From: Acidibrevibacterium fodinaquatile
GTDB lineage: Bacteria; Pseudomonadota; Alphaproteobacteria; Acetobacterales; Acetobacteraceae
Assembly: GCF_003352165.1 (NCBI RefSeq)
Contig: NZ_CP029176.1
Span: 1,054,001 to 1,118,000 of the forward strand
Direction of reading: 5' to 3'
DNA: 64,000 nt
How positions within the stretch are numbered: the stretch's first letter is position 1; each line of letters begins with the position of its first letter. The notes under the pieces are model-generated. The model did no database searches, was not told the origin of the DNA, and saw only the letters and a program-made list of their open reading frames with translations. Both the position numbers and the translations under genes were made by a program. Below, in pieces: positions 1-9,412 of this stretch.

Positions 1-1812
1 CACCGCACGCCCGGCGAGGCCATAACGCGCAAGCCGCGACCGCACATCCTCGCTCGGACACAAAACCCGGTCGGCTTCGGCGAACAGGAACCGATAGCGC
101 GCCCGCCACGCCAAAATGTCGCGCGCGCCGTGCGCCGGGCGGGCGGCGATGCAGGCGTTGCAAACCGCCGGCCCCGGCTCGCCGCAATAATGGGCATCGA
201 GCCAGGGCAGCAAATTCACCTGCGGACAGATCGTGTAATAATCATGCACCGTGAAATCGAACGGCACATCGAGGCGGCGCAGCAAGGGCGCGAGATCGGC
301 GTCATAAAACCGCATCAGATGATGCACATGCACCCGGCGCACGGCGAAGTTTTTGAGCAGGACGACGAGATCGTCGATCTGGTCGGCGGTCATGGCAAGT
401 TTGGGATGGCCGGGAAAGCCCGGGATACTGAGCTTGAAACCGCCCGCTTCGGGGTGCAGCAGCAGCAGGTTGGCACGCCCCTCGAGGCGCTCCGCGAGCG
501 TCTCGAGGTGGCGCTCGATGCCGCCGCCGAGATCGTGGCTTATCATCAGGATGGTCGGCGACCCCGAGCGGCGGAACAGTTCCGCACTCAGGGCAAAGCG
601 CGCCGAATCGGCAACGCCGAAGCGCACCCAAAGGCTGATCGTGCGGGAAAAATGCGGATAGCGCTCGTTGATGCGGCGCACGCCCTCGTCGCGCGCCTCC
701 GAGCCGCTGCCAAAACTCACCTCGCCGGCGTGATAGATGAAAACATCGCAGGCGAGCAGATGGCGCCAGCCGCGGGCGCTGGCGCGCAGACAGAAATCGA
801 CCTCCTCGCCATAGCCATGGCCGAAATAATCGCGGTCGAAATCGCCGATCTCCTCGATCGCGGCGCGGCGGACATACATGCAAGAGCCGACGGTGACCGG
901 AATATCCACCGCGCGCCCGACATTGACGGCGCGCGTTGCGGCATCGATCGCGGCGAAATCGAGAGGCGGGGGGAGTTCGCCGCCGTCGAGATTGGGATAG
1001 GAGCAAATCGTCGCGTTGTTGGAAAATGGCGAGACGGTGGCGATCCGCGCCCCGCCGTAAGCGTGCGCGGCGAGACGTTTGAGCCAGCCGCGTGGCACCT
1101 CGGTATCGCTGTTGAGCAGGACCACGTCCCGGTCACCGGCCGCTTGGATGCCGCGATTGACGGCGGCGACGAAGCCGAGATTGCGCGGCGGCCGAATGAG
1201 GCGGATCGCCCCGGTCTCGTTCAGCCGATCGAGCCAAGCCGAAAGCGCCGGCTCGGGCGAGCAATCATCGATGACGATGACATCGCCGAGTGGCGCCGCA
1301 AGGTCGGCAAGCACCGCGGCGAGACAACGCCGCGTCTCCCCCAATCCGCGATAGACCGGGATGACGACATCGACGAGAAGCCCCGGCGGCAGCGCCGGCG
1401 CCGGGCCGGGCGATGGCAGATAGGCGGCGAGATCGAAGCCGCGGGCCGTCGGGAAACCTTGCGCCGCGCCATGGGTCGCGTGGAAAAACAGCGGATTGCC
1501 CGCCGCCTCGGGATGAAGAAACACATAATAGGCAGCGTCGAAGCGCGGATGCGGGTTGCGCAACTCACTCGCGCCGAATTGGAGATAATGGAGAAATGGC
1601 GGGATGCCGGCGGCGGCGACATCGGGGTAGGTCTGGCGATACCATTGGCTGTCGAAAAACCGGTTCGGATCGCGGCCCTCGGCGAGACCGAAGGAGAGAT
1701 AATGTGAAAGCGGATCGATCCCGGTATTGGCGATATCCGGATAGTGTGACCGATACCACTCGCCGTCGAAGATCGCCCGAATGATGTCTTCGAAGGTGGT
1801 TATTCTGATCAC
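1..1812 (-). CDS. Multidomain glycosyltransferase (GT2 + GT4-like), partial at left edge
   Basis: The frame is open over 604 codons and leaves the window before its stop. Residues ~10-115 carry three tandem units of about 35 residues with the pattern FD-x2-WY-x3-YPD...P-x2-HY...G..E.R.P. A GT-A type family 2 domain follows at ~140-400: VDVVIPVYRG, VIVIDDCSPEP for UDP-sugar binding, a NSDTEV metal-binding triad and a GHGYGEEVDFCLR acceptor motif. From ~405 a second Rossmann-like domain begins (TILMISHDLGGGIERH, then VHVHHLMRFYD), typical of GT4 glycosyltransferases. It probably builds surface polysaccharide or glycosylates a surface protein. The start is a GTG at 1812, 22 bases after the stop of the DUF3035 gene; no in-frame ATG lies near and no strong ribosome site is visible, so the start is uncertain. 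The same N-terminal units occur in the large transferase at 38077-41901. Confidence 0.85.
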   Translation of the reverse strand, partial: MIRITTFEDIIRAIFDGEWYRSHYPDIANTGIDPLSHYLSFGLAEGRDPNRFFDSQWYRQTYPDVAAAGIPPFLHYLQFGASELRNPHPRFDAAYYVFLHPEAAGNPLFFHATHGAAQGFPTARGFDLAAYLPSPGPAPALPPGLLVDVVIPVYRGLGETRRCLAAVLADLAAPLGDVIVIDDCSPEPALSAWLDRLNETGAIRLIRPPRNLGFVAAVNRGIQAAGDRDVVLLNSDTEVPRGWLKRLAAHAYGGARIATVSPFSNNATICSYPNLDGGELPPPLDFAAIDAATRAVNVGRAVDIPVTVGSCMYVRRAAIEEIGDFDRDYFGHGYGEEVDFCLRASARGWRHLLACDVFIYHAGEVSFGSGSEARDEGVRRINERYPHFSRTISLWVRFGVADSARFALSAELFRRSGSPTILMISHDLGGGIERHLETLAERLEGRANLLLLHPEAGGFKLSIPGFPGHPKLAMTADQIDDLVVLLKNFAVRRVHVHHLMRFYDADLAPLLRRLDVPFDFTVHDYYTICPQVNLLPWLDAHYCGEPGPAVCNACIAARPAHGARDILAWRARYRFLFAEADRVLCPSEDVRSRLARYGLAGRAV

Positions 1813-1834
1813 CGGCCGGGCACCACCATCGCTT

Positions 1835-2389
1835 TCAGAACAAGCCCTGAAATAGCCCAGGATTTTGTGCCTTGAGGATGGGAATGGGACCATCGGTCAG
1901 GCTTTTGCCGGACGCTTTCGCCGCCTTGATCCGCGCCGCTTCGGCGGCCGCGTCCAGCGTCTCGGGCACCGGCTGTGCGCGCGGGCGCCAGAAGTCGATC
2001 ACGTCGGACAAGCCGCGCGCGGTGCTGCGCTCGTCGGCGCTATTGTCGACGAGGACGCGGATGTTTTTTGGCGCGGGCGGACCGGCGGCTTTGAGCAGCG
2101 CCTCCTCGCCCGCCGAAGGCTTGGCCGCCGCCGACGCGGCGAGAGCGAGCTGCGGCGCCAGCACCGCCTCCGCCTGCTGGCGCAAGCTCTGCTGCGGCGG
2201 GCCGGACGCCTCGGGATTCGGTGGGACGAGATTGTCGGTTTTCGGCATCTCGAGCGGCGTGCGCGTCGTCACCTCGAATTCGAACGGGACATCGACGAGA
2301 CCGCCAAATGTCTGCGCAACATCGTTGCCGCCATGATCGCAGCCAGCGAGAGCAAAAACAGCGAGAAGAGGAAGAAATATTTTAGTCAA
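1835..2389 (-). CDS. DUF3035-family lipoprotein
   Basis: This is a 184-residue secreted lipoprotein. A short N-terminal signal ends in a lipobox LAGC (Cys about residue 17), followed by a segment of the form VPFEFEV...R.PLE.P...LVPPNP, which matches the DUF3035 family of alphaproteobacterial lipoproteins. The C-terminal half is Ala/Pro-rich and probably unstructured. Function is unknown. The order ileS-lspA-DUF3035 is common in Rhodospirillales, and the product is itself a substrate of the LspA encoded upstream. I chose the TTG at 2389 because it gives a normal signal peptide; there is no ATG before residue ~40 of the mature part. The bases just upstream belong to a dispersed T-rich repeat, so its leader may have been rewritten by that element. 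Confidence 0.75.
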   Translation of the reverse strand: MTKIFLPLLAVFALAGCDHGGNDVAQTFGGLVDVPFEFEVTTRTPLEMPKTDNLVPPNPEASGPPQQSLRQQAEAVLAPQLALAASAAAKPSAGEEALLKAAGPPAPKNIRVLVDNSADERSTARGLSDVIDFWRPRAQPVPETLDAAAEAARIKAAKASGKSLTDGPIPILKAQNPGLFQGLF

Positions 2390-2400
2390 TAAAGAAGTAG

Positions 2401-2522
2401 AGTCTTCTTTTTCTGAAGAAAAAGAAGCAAAAAGACGTTTGTCTGTTAGGCAGCGCCGACGGCGCTGCCCGCTCCGAAGAAACGGGACAAAAGTTTTTTG
2501 GTTCTTTTTTTCAAAAAAGAAC
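2401..2522 (-). repeat. T-rich hairpin repeat, copy A (terminator-like)
   Basis: Read on the minus strand, downstream of lspA, this stretch holds a 10-bp hairpin (GTTCTTTTTT/AAAAAAGAAC), an A/T-rich link, a GC hairpin (GGCAGCGCC/GGCGCTGCC at 2449-2469), and the string GTCTTTTTGCTTCTTTTTC leading into a further A/T palindrome. Close relatives lie at 28064-28159 and 62877-62931, with partial ones at 19887-19923 and 61939-61975. All follow a gene end in the same sense, so they probably act as transcription terminators. Confidence 0.7.
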
Positions 2523-2567
2523 AATTTCCCTAAATCCCTTATACGGTTGCGTCCACGCTCGCTAAGT

Positions 2568-3077
2568 TTAGCGCCCATTTTCAATGCCGGCGAGATTTTT
2601 AGCATCGGGACGCCGGCGCAGCCCCTCCAGAAGCAGGACAGCGACGCCGCAGACGATGGCGGAGTCGGCGACGTTGAAGACATACCAGGAAAGATGCCCG
2701 ATATGGGCCTGGATGAAATCGACCACGGCGCCGAAACGCAGCCGATCGATGATATTGCCGACCGCGCCACCGGCGATGGCGCCGAGCGCGCCGGCGACCA
2801 GCGCGTTTTCGGCGCGGCTGAGCCAAACGCCAAGCGCGGCGACGATGACGAGGGCGCCGAACACCAGGGCCGGGCTCGCCCAGGCGCCGAGCCCGTTCAG
2901 CATCCCGAAAGTGACGCCACGGTTCCACACCAGAACGAAATTCAGCACCGGCAAAAGCACCAGCGGGCCGCGCGCAGCGAGAGCGAGGCCATGCAGCACC
3001 CAGAGCTTGCTCGCCTGATCGAGCGCCAGCACGATAAGGGCGACGGCGAGCCCGAGCGCGAGGCGCCGCCCCTTCAT
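2568..3077 (-). CDS. lspA: Lipoprotein signal peptidase (signal peptidase II)
   Basis: The product is a 169-residue inner-membrane aspartyl protease that removes signal peptides from diacylglyceryl-modified prolipoproteins. Four hydrophobic spans are visible. Conserved parts are LDQASK in the first span, the NxxV.WNRGVTFG loop, [10 protein letters not shown] with the first catalytic Asp, and VFNVADSAI with the second. Its ATG at 3077 overlaps the ileS stop in an ATGA arrangement, so the two are translationally coupled; ileS-lspA is a very common bacterial pair. A longer open frame extends upstream inside ileS, but the coupled ATG gives the normal protein length. Confidence 0.96.
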   Translation of the reverse strand: MKGRRLALGLAVALIVLALDQASKLWVLHGLALAARGPLVLLPVLNFVLVWNRGVTFGMLNGLGAWASPALVFGALVIVAALGVWLSRAENALVAGALGAIAGGAVGNIIDRLRFGAVVDFIQAHIGHLSWYVFNVADSAIVCGVAVLLLEGLRRRPDAKNLAGIENGR

Positions 3078-6001
3078 GCCGCTGCCGCGCGGCACACCAG
3101 CCCCGATTCCACGGCATCGGCGCAGCGGCGGCAGAGTTTCGGGTGTTTTTTGTTCTCGCCGACCTCTTCGAGCACTTTCCAACAACGCGCGCATTTCTGG
3201 CCGGGGGCGGAGGTCGCGCCGAAACTCAGCCCGTTGGCCGAGGATGCGAATTGGACTTTTGAGACGATCAGCACATCCGCCCAGGTGTCGGCATCGAGCA
3301 GCGTCTCGCGTTCTGTCTCAGAGGGCAGAATGGCTCCGGCTTCGAGCGATGACCGGAGTCTTCCTTCGCTGCGCTCCCTTTCTATCGAGAGCGTTGTCAT
3401 TCCGCGCCACTCGCGAATTTTTTCCCACCGCGCCGCGAGCACCTCATCGCGCCACTCGGCCGGCATCTCGGGAAAAGTTTCCAGATGCACGCTGTTCTCC
3501 TCGCCAAAGCGCGCGCACCACGCTTCCTCCGCGGTGAAGCAGAGCACCGGTGCGAGCCAAGTGCAGAGCGCGCGATGGAGATGATCAAGAACGGTGCGGG
3601 CGGCGCGGCGGCGCGGGCTATCGGGCCGGTCGCAATAGAGCGAGTCTTTCCGAATATCGAAATAAAACGCCGAGAGGTCGTTTGCGCAGAAGGTATGGAT
3701 TTCGGGATAGATTCCAGTCCAGTCATAGGTCTCAACGGCGCGGCGGATGCGGGTGTCGAGTTCGGTCAGGCGATGGAGGATATAGCGCTCGAGTTCCGGC
3801 ATCTCGGCATACGCGACCCGCTCGTCCTCGGAAAATCCATCGAGACAGCCGAGCAGCCAACGCAGCGTGTTGCGGAGCCGCCGATAAAGCTCGGCCTGCT
3901 GCTTCAAGATTTCGCGGCCGATGCGCAAATCCTCGGTGGTGTCTGACATCATCACCCAAAGGCGCAAAATATCGGCGCCATAGTCCTTCATCACCTCCTG
4001 CGGGGCGACGACATTGCCGAGCGATTTCGACATTTTCCGCCCCTGCTCGTCGAGCACGAAGCCATGCGTCAGCACCGCCTTGAACGGCGCCCGCCCGCGC
4101 GTCCCCACCGACTCGAGGAGCGAGGAATGGAACCAGCCGCGATGCTGATCCGATCCCTCAAGATAAAGATCGGCCGGCCAGGGGAGGTGGCGCGCTTCCA
4201 AGACGAACGCATGGGTTGAGCCGCTCTCGAACCAGACATCGACGATGTCCGTGACCTGCTCGTACTCGGCCGGGTCGTAGTTTTTGCCCAAGAATCGTTC
4301 GGGCGGCGAAGCATACCAGGCATCGGCGCCTTCGGTCTCGAACGCGGCAACGATGCGCGCCATCACCTCGGGATCACGGAGCGGCTCGCCGCTCGCGCGG
4401 TGGACGAAGACGGCAATCGGGACGCCCCAGGCGCGCTGGCGCGAGATGCACCAGTCCGGCCGCGCGGCGACCATCGCGCCGATGCGATTGCGCCCTTGCT
4501 CCGGGACAAAATGGGTTTCGGCAATCGCTTGCAGCGCTTTTTCGCGGATTTTTTCCTCGCCATCCATGCGGATGAACCATTGCGGCGTTGCGCGGAAAAT
4601 CACCGGCGCTTTCGAGCGCCAGGAATGCGGGTAGGAATGGACGAATTCCTCGCGTCCCAGCAACGCGCCGGCCTTCTGTCCGGCCTTCCGTCTGGCCTTC
4701 TTTAACTCCTCGCAAACGCGGTCTGCGGCTTTGTAAACGTGCAAGCCAGCAAACAGCGGCACCCATTCGTTGAACGTGCCATCCGGCCCGACGGTATCGG
4801 GAATCGTGAGATTCTTATCGCGACCAAGCTCAAAATCATCCGGACCATGCCCGGGCGCGATATGGACGAAGCCGGTGCCTTGCTCGGCGGTGACAAAGCC
4901 GGCCGCTATCAACGGTATCAATCCTGCATAACCATAATTGACGGCTTCTTTTCCCGGAGCCGCCCCCAAAGGATATCCGTCTAAAGGATGATCGCATGTG
5001 ATCGCCGCCATTTCCGGGCCATTACCAGGCATTTCTCGGATAATGTCATAGCCCGTTATGCCAACGGCGCCGCAAAATTGCGCCAGGAGATCCCTGCCCA
5101 CCAACAGCTTCTCGCCAACGATCGCCAGAGATCCCGGCGCGATACCTGTCACCGTGATCAAGGCGTATGTCATGCGCTCATTGAATGCGATCGCTTCGTT
5201 GCCGGGTATCGTCCACGGCGTCGTTGTCCAAATGACGATCGAACTTCCATGCAGGTCCTCATTTGAGCCCCTGGAGGAATGTCCGTCATAGTGGCTGGTT
5301 GCTCGTACAATCGGAAACCTGACCCAGATCGCCGTCGATTTATGATCGTGATACTCGATCTCGGCCTCAGCGAGCGCGGTTTTTTCCACCGGCGACCACA
5401 TCACCGGGCGCAAGCCACGATAGAGCGCGCCGTTCATGAGAAACTTGCCGATTTCGGCAACGATCGCGCTTTCCGCCGCATAATCCATCGTCGCGTAACG
5501 ATGCGCGAAATCGCCCTCGACGCCGAGGCGTTTGAATTCCTCGCCCTGGACCTGCATCCAATGCGCGGCATAGGCGCGGCACTCGGCGCGGAAATCGAGG
5601 ATCGGGACGGCATCCTTGTCGCGGCCGGATTTGCGGTATTCCTCCTCGATCTTCCATTCGATCGGCAGACCATGACAATCCCAGCCCGGGATATAATCGG
5701 CGTCAAACCCCGCCATTTGACGGGTGCGATTGATGACATCCTTCAGAATCTTGTTGAGTGCCGTCCCGATATGAAGATTGCCGTTGGCATAGGGCGGCCC
5801 GTCATGGAGGATGAATTTTTTCCGCCCCGAGGAGGCCGCGCGGATTTTCTCAAAGAGCCCGATCGCTTGCCAGCGGGCGAGGATTTCCGGCTCGCGCCGC
5901 GGCAGATCGGCGCGCATCGGAAAGCCGGTGCGGGGCAGGAACACTGTTGCGCGATAATCCATCTCGCGATCGGCTTCGGGGGGGGGATTTTCGGTCATCA
6001 T
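3074..6001 (-). CDS. ileS: Isoleucyl-tRNA synthetase
   Basis: This 975-residue class I synthetase charges tRNA-Ile in the cytoplasm and edits mischarged valine. The signature HIGH ([12 protein letters not shown], residues ~70-82) and KMSKS (656-660) are intact. The editing CP1 domain lies at ~190-400, with the [11 protein letters not shown] and [12 protein letters not shown] motifs. The C-terminus has a zinc-binding CxxC...CxxC (CARCW...CRRCA). Length and motif order match bacterial IleRS. lspA follows with a 4-base overlap. The stretch that encodes the first half of the editing domain (about 4880-5340) is visibly poorer in G+C than the rest and carries an unusual [16 protein letters not shown] insert. 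Confidence 0.97.
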   Translation of the reverse strand: MMTENPPPEADREMDYRATVFLPRTGFPMRADLPRREPEILARWQAIGLFEKIRAASSGRKKFILHDGPPYANGNLHIGTALNKILKDVINRTRQMAGFDADYIPGWDCHGLPIEWKIEEEYRKSGRDKDAVPILDFRAECRAYAAHWMQVQGEEFKRLGVEGDFAHRYATMDYAAESAIVAEIGKFLMNGALYRGLRPVMWSPVEKTALAEAEIEYHDHKSTAIWVRFPIVRATSHYDGHSSRGSNEDLHGSSIVIWTTTPWTIPGNEAIAFNERMTYALITVTGIAPGSLAIVGEKLLVGRDLLAQFCGAVGITGYDIIREMPGNGPEMAAITCDHPLDGYPLGAAPGKEAVNYGYAGLIPLIAAGFVTAEQGTGFVHIAPGHGPDDFELGRDKNLTIPDTVGPDGTFNEWVPLFAGLHVYKAADRVCEELKKARRKAGQKAGALLGREEFVHSYPHSWRSKAPVIFRATPQWFIRMDGEEKIREKALQAIAETHFVPEQGRNRIGAMVAARPDWCISRQRAWGVPIAVFVHRASGEPLRDPEVMARIVAAFETEGADAWYASPPERFLGKNYDPAEYEQVTDIVDVWFESGSTHAFVLEARHLPWPADLYLEGSDQHRGWFHSSLLESVGTRGRAPFKAVLTHGFVLDEQGRKMSKSLGNVVAPQEVMKDYGADILRLWVMMSDTTEDLRIGREILKQQAELYRRLRNTLRWLLGCLDGFSEDERVAYAEMPELERYILHRLTELDTRIRRAVETYDWTGIYPEIHTFCANDLSAFYFDIRKDSLYCDRPDSPRRRAARTVLDHLHRALCTWLAPVLCFTAEEAWCARFGEENSVHLETFPEMPAEWRDEVLAARWEKIREWRGMTTLSIERERSEGRLRSSLEAGAILPSETERETLLDADTWADVLIVSKVQFASSANGLSFGATSAPGQKCARCWKVLEEVGENKKHPKLCRRCADAVESGLVCRAAAA

Positions 6002-6019
6002 CGTCTCCGGGGCGCGAAA

Positions 6020-6988
6020 CTATGCGAATGCGCTGCGATCGCGGTCAAGCGCGGCGCGGGCGGCGGCGGCATCGGCGGCGATCTGCGCCTGCAACGCCGC
6101 GAGATCGGGGAATTTGCGCTCCTCGCGGAGATAGGCGATGAGGCTGACGGTGATTGTCTCACCGTAGATATCCTCTGCAAAATCAAAAAGATGCGCTTCC
6201 AGCCGGGTTTCCGGATCGCCGCCGAGCGTCGGCCTGCGGCCAAGATTGGCAACCCCCTCGAGACGCCTGCCATCGGCCAGCGTGACACGCACGGCATAGA
6301 CCCCGCGCGCCGGCTCCAAAACCGGCCCGAGCGGCAGATTGGCGGTCGGGAAGCCGAGCAAGCGGCCGCGCGCATCGCCATGCGCGACCACCCCCTCGAT
6401 CGCGAAGGGGCGGCCGAGAAGCGCGCCCGCGCGCTCCGGGTAGCCATCGCGCAGCAGGCGGCGGATGCGGCTCGAGGAAATCCGCCCCTCCGCGTCCGCG
6501 AGCGGCGGGACGATCGAAAGCCCGATGCCGAGCGCCTCGGCGCGCGCCGCGAGCAGCGCGACATCGCCGCCACGTCGGTGCCCGAAGGCGAAATCCGGCC
6601 CGCAGGCGAGATGGCGCGCACCAATCCCCGCCGCCAGCACCTCGCCGATGAACGCGTCGGCCGAGAGATCGCTGAAGGCGCGATCGAAACGGAGTTCGTA
6701 GAGCAGGCGAACCCCGTGCTCGCCGAGCAGCCGCGCCCGCAACGCGCTCGGGGTGAGCCGGAACGGCGGATCATCGGGGCGGAAGACCTCGCGCGGATGC
6801 GGCTCGAAGGTGAGCACCGCGAGCGGCGCATCGGGGCGGGCGGCGTGGGCGGCGGCGATGACCTGGGCGTGGCCGAGATGGACGCCATCGAAATTGCCGA
6901 GCGCGACGCTCGCGCCTCGTGCGTCCGGCGGCAGGTCACGCCAGTCATGAAAAATGCGGATCACGTCGCGTCTCTGTTCCTGAGCCAT
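6020..6988 (-). CDS. ribF: Bifunctional riboflavin kinase / FMN adenylyltransferase
   Basis: The 322-residue enzyme makes FMN from riboflavin and then FAD from FMN. The N-terminal nucleotidyltransferase domain shows GNFDGVHLGH, an ATP-binding motif like those of class I synthetases, then LTFEPHPREVF and the SSSRIR motif. The C-terminal kinase domain shows GRLLGFPTANL and the GVANLGRRPT segment. The ATG at 6988 gives the standard N-terminus (MAQEQRRDVIRIFHDW). The gene lies 18 bases upstream of ileS on the same strand; ribF-ileS-lspA is a classic bacterial operon. Confidence 0.96.
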   Translation of the reverse strand: MAQEQRRDVIRIFHDWRDLPPDARGASVALGNFDGVHLGHAQVIAAAHAARPDAPLAVLTFEPHPREVFRPDDPPFRLTPSALRARLLGEHGVRLLYELRFDRAFSDLSADAFIGEVLAAGIGARHLACGPDFAFGHRRGGDVALLAARAEALGIGLSIVPPLADAEGRISSSRIRRLLRDGYPERAGALLGRPFAIEGVVAHGDARGRLLGFPTANLPLGPVLEPARGVYAVRVTLADGRRLEGVANLGRRPTLGGDPETRLEAHLFDFAEDIYGETITVSLIAYLREERKFPDLAALQAQIAADAAAARAALDRDRSAFA

Positions 6989-7181
6989 GCGAGCCTCTAG
7001 CCGGCTCGGCCGAGGCGTTTCTCTCGCCCCTTGCGGCGCGCAAGGCAAGGCCCTATTCGCCGGTCGGCGTGCTCGGTCGGAGCAAAACGCCATGGCAATC
7101 GGACGATGGCAACCCATATCGAGCGGTTGGACCGCGGCCGATCCGGCCGGAAAGGTAAGGAAGAAGAGAGGATTGGCCGGT

Positions 7182-8315
7182 ATGCGGCGATTTTCGTGGT
7201 TGCTTCTCGGGGGTGTTTTGTTGCCGTTTGCGGCCGGCGCCCAGCCCATCGAGGGGCTTTACGTCTCCGGCGGCGCTGGCGCCAATCTTTTGATGAATCA
7301 GCCGCTTACCCCGTCGCCCGCGCTCGGCGCGCTCGGCGGCGGCAATCTGCAATATAACGCCGGCGCGGCGTTCGAGGGCAGCGTTGGCTACGGCTTCGGC
7401 AACGGTTTCCGCCTCGAACTCGAAGGCGACGAGATGATGAACTCGCTCTCGGCGCGGGCCGGCGCCCTGCTGCCGAGCACGGTTTCCGGCTCGACGCAGG
7501 ATTATGGCTTCATGGCCAATGCCTTGTTCGATCTCGATATCGGGTCGCGTTACGTTTTCCCCTATTTCGGCGTCGGCCTCGGCTATCAATGGACCAATTT
7601 CGGCAATCTCCGGGTCACGACGCCGGCCGCCGGCAGCGACTTCACCGGCAACGGCACGGCGGGGAGCCTCGCCGGGCAGGGTATCGTCGGCCTTTCCTTC
7701 CCCGTCCCGCACGTGCCGGGGCTTTCGATCACCACCGAATACCGCTTCCTCGGCCTGATCGGGCCCGAGCATTTCGGCGCGACGCTAGGGCCGATCGGCG
7801 GCGCTGGGCGCGCCATCGGCACCCAGGAGGTCTCCGACAACCTCAATCAGATGTTCATGGTGGGGCTGCGTTACGCATTCTCGGTCAAGCCGCCGCCGCC
7901 GATCACCCCGGCGGCCGCCAGCCCGCCGCCGGCAGCCCCCGCGCCGGCGCCGGCGCGGACTTATCTCGTGTTCTTCGATTGGGATCGCGCTGACCTCAGC
8001 GACCGCGCCCGGCAAATCATCGCCGAAGCCGCCGCCAATGCCGCCCACATCGCCGAGACCCGCATCACCGTGAACGGCTACACCGATCGGAGCGGGAGTG
8101 CCACCGCCAATCAAGCGCTATCGCTGCGCCGCGCCAACGCCGTCGCCGCCGAGCTGGTGCGTGACGGGGTCGCGAAGGACACGATCACCATCAAGGGCTT
8201 CGGCGAGACCCACCCGCTGGTTGCGACCGCCGCCGGCGTGCGCGAGCCACAAAACCGGCGCGTCGAAATCATCATCGGCAACGAGGCGGAAGACGCGAAA
8301 AAGCCTCAGACATAA
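7182..8315 (+). CDS. OmpA-family outer-membrane protein with peptidoglycan-binding domain
   Basis: The 377-residue protein has a signal peptide (MRRFSWLLLGGVLLPFAAGA, cleavage after AGA), then an eight-strand type beta-barrel at ~25-235 (alternating aromatic strands, GAGANLLM, FPYFGVGLGYQW). A Pro/Ala hinge follows at ~240-262, then a C-terminal OmpA domain with VFFDWDRADLSDRA, TVNGYTDRSGS and NRRVEI, the residues that bind diaminopimelate in peptidoglycan. It should tie the outer membrane to the wall. The ATG at 7182 has a purine-rich site (AAGAGAGGA) upstream; longer starts fall in the region antisense to ribF. Its last 10 bases overlap the end of flgL, which runs the other way. Confidence 0.92.
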   Translation: MRRFSWLLLGGVLLPFAAGAQPIEGLYVSGGAGANLLMNQPLTPSPALGALGGGNLQYNAGAAFEGSVGYGFGNGFRLELEGDEMMNSLSARAGALLPSTVSGSTQDYGFMANALFDLDIGSRYVFPYFGVGLGYQWTNFGNLRVTTPAAGSDFTGNGTAGSLAGQGIVGLSFPVPHVPGLSITTEYRFLGLIGPEHFGATLGPIGGAGRAIGTQEVSDNLNQMFMVGLRYAFSVKPPPPITPAAASPPPAAPAPAPARTYLVFFDWDRADLSDRARQIIAEAAANAAHIAETRITVNGYTDRSGSATANQALSLRRANAVAAELVRDGVAKDTITIKGFGETHPLVATAAGVREPQNRRVEIIIGNEAEDAKKPQT

Positions 8316-9397
8316 TTGGCGAGCGAGAGGCTCTGGACGCTGGCGATGAGTTTATAAGAGGCCTGAAGCTGCGTTTGCACCATGGTGAGGTTGGAGAGCG
8401 TCTGCGCCATGTTGACGTCCTGGACCGAGCTGACCTGGGTTTTCAGCGCGGTGGTGACATTGCCGAGCGTGGTGCTGGTCGCGGTCAGGCTGTCCTGGGT
8501 CGCGCCCAGCCCGCCTTCCTCGTTGGCCATGGCGCTGATCGCGCCGGTGAGCGAGGTTTGGATGTCGCTGATCAGGCCGGTAAATCCCGCGGCGCTGGCG
8601 CTGGCAGGGGTGAGCGAGCCAACCATCGCCAGCGCATTCATGAGATCGCGCGTGTAGGATCCGGTGGTGTAAGGACCGCTTGACGTGGCATAGGTGTTGG
8701 CGCTGGCGAGCAGGCCAACCGAGGTGCTTTGGCCGGGCCCGGTCTCAACGGTCGCCTGGAAATTCGCTGGTGGCGGCGAAAGGGCGGCGGAAAATGGCGA
8801 GGTGCCGCCGGCCGTGGGCAAAGTGTTGGAACTCGCGACACTGAGCGAGGTTGCCATGGTGGTGGCGGCGCCATTGGTCGCAAGTCCGGCCACCGCCGCC
8901 TGGATCTGGGTGAAAAACGGCGAGGAGAGGATAGCGCCGGGATTGGGCACCGGCGGATTGCTCGCGTCTTGTCCCGCGAAAATATAGTTCGTGCCGTTCT
9001 GCGTGTTGAGGAGATTGGCGACCTGCTGGAGATCGTTCTGCGCTTGCTCGGCGAGCGTCGAGATCGAGGTGCCGGTAATGTTGTCGAGCTGCGAGGAAAT
9101 CCCGGAGGCGATCTTGCTCAACTGGTTCATCACCGTCTGGGTGATGCCGATCGTGGTATTCGCGGACGTGATGTTGGCGACATAGGTGTTGTTCTGCGCG
9201 ATCTCGGTATTGAGATTGAGATCGGTCAGGGCATTGGCGCCGAGGCCGGAATAGGTCTGCGAGATATTGCCGGTCGATGCCTGCTGCGCCAGGGCATCGA
9301 GCTGGGTTTGCACCGTGCTCGCGCCCTGGACCAATTCGCCGAGCATCCCGTAGGATGAAGGCGCAAGCGCATAATTGCTGGAAATCGCGCCGCTCAT
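8306..9397 (-). CDS. flgL: Flagellar hook-associated protein 3 (hook-filament junction)
   Basis: The 363-residue protein is one of the two junction proteins that connect hook and filament. The N-terminal coiled coil (LVQGASTVQTQLDALAQQA, then SQTYSGLG) and the C-terminal helix (TLSNLTMVQTQLQASYKLI ending SLSLANYV) are typical flagellin-like D0/D1 segments; the middle is Ser/Thr/Ala-rich. It is exported through the flagellar type III apparatus. It is the last gene of flgE-flgK-flgL, 15 bases after flgK, and converges with the OmpA-family gene. Confidence 0.9.
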   Translation of the reverse strand: MSGAISSNYALAPSSYGMLGELVQGASTVQTQLDALAQQASTGNISQTYSGLGANALTDLNLNTEIAQNNTYVANITSANTTIGITQTVMNQLSKIASGISSQLDNITGTSISTLAEQAQNDLQQVANLLNTQNGTNYIFAGQDASNPPVPNPGAILSSPFFTQIQAAVAGLATNGAATTMATSLSVASSNTLPTAGGTSPFSAALSPPPANFQATVETGPGQSTSVGLLASANTYATSSGPYTTGSYTRDLMNALAMVGSLTPASASAAGFTGLISDIQTSLTGAISAMANEEGGLGATQDSLTATSTTLGNVTTALKTQVSSVQDVNMAQTLSNLTMVQTQLQASYKLIASVQSLSLANYV

Positions 9398-9412
9398 CGG
9401 TCATCCCTCTCC

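Noticed and set aside
130-1707. Open frame of 525 codons on the plus strand
   Set aside because: It is antisense to a clear glycosyltransferase and its product is Arg/Ala/Glu-rich with no family motif, as is usual for shadows in GC-rich DNA.
5279-7000. Plus-strand open frame of 573 codons
   Set aside because: It lies opposite ileS and ribF, both with complete motifs; the product is low-complexity and has no recognisable domain.
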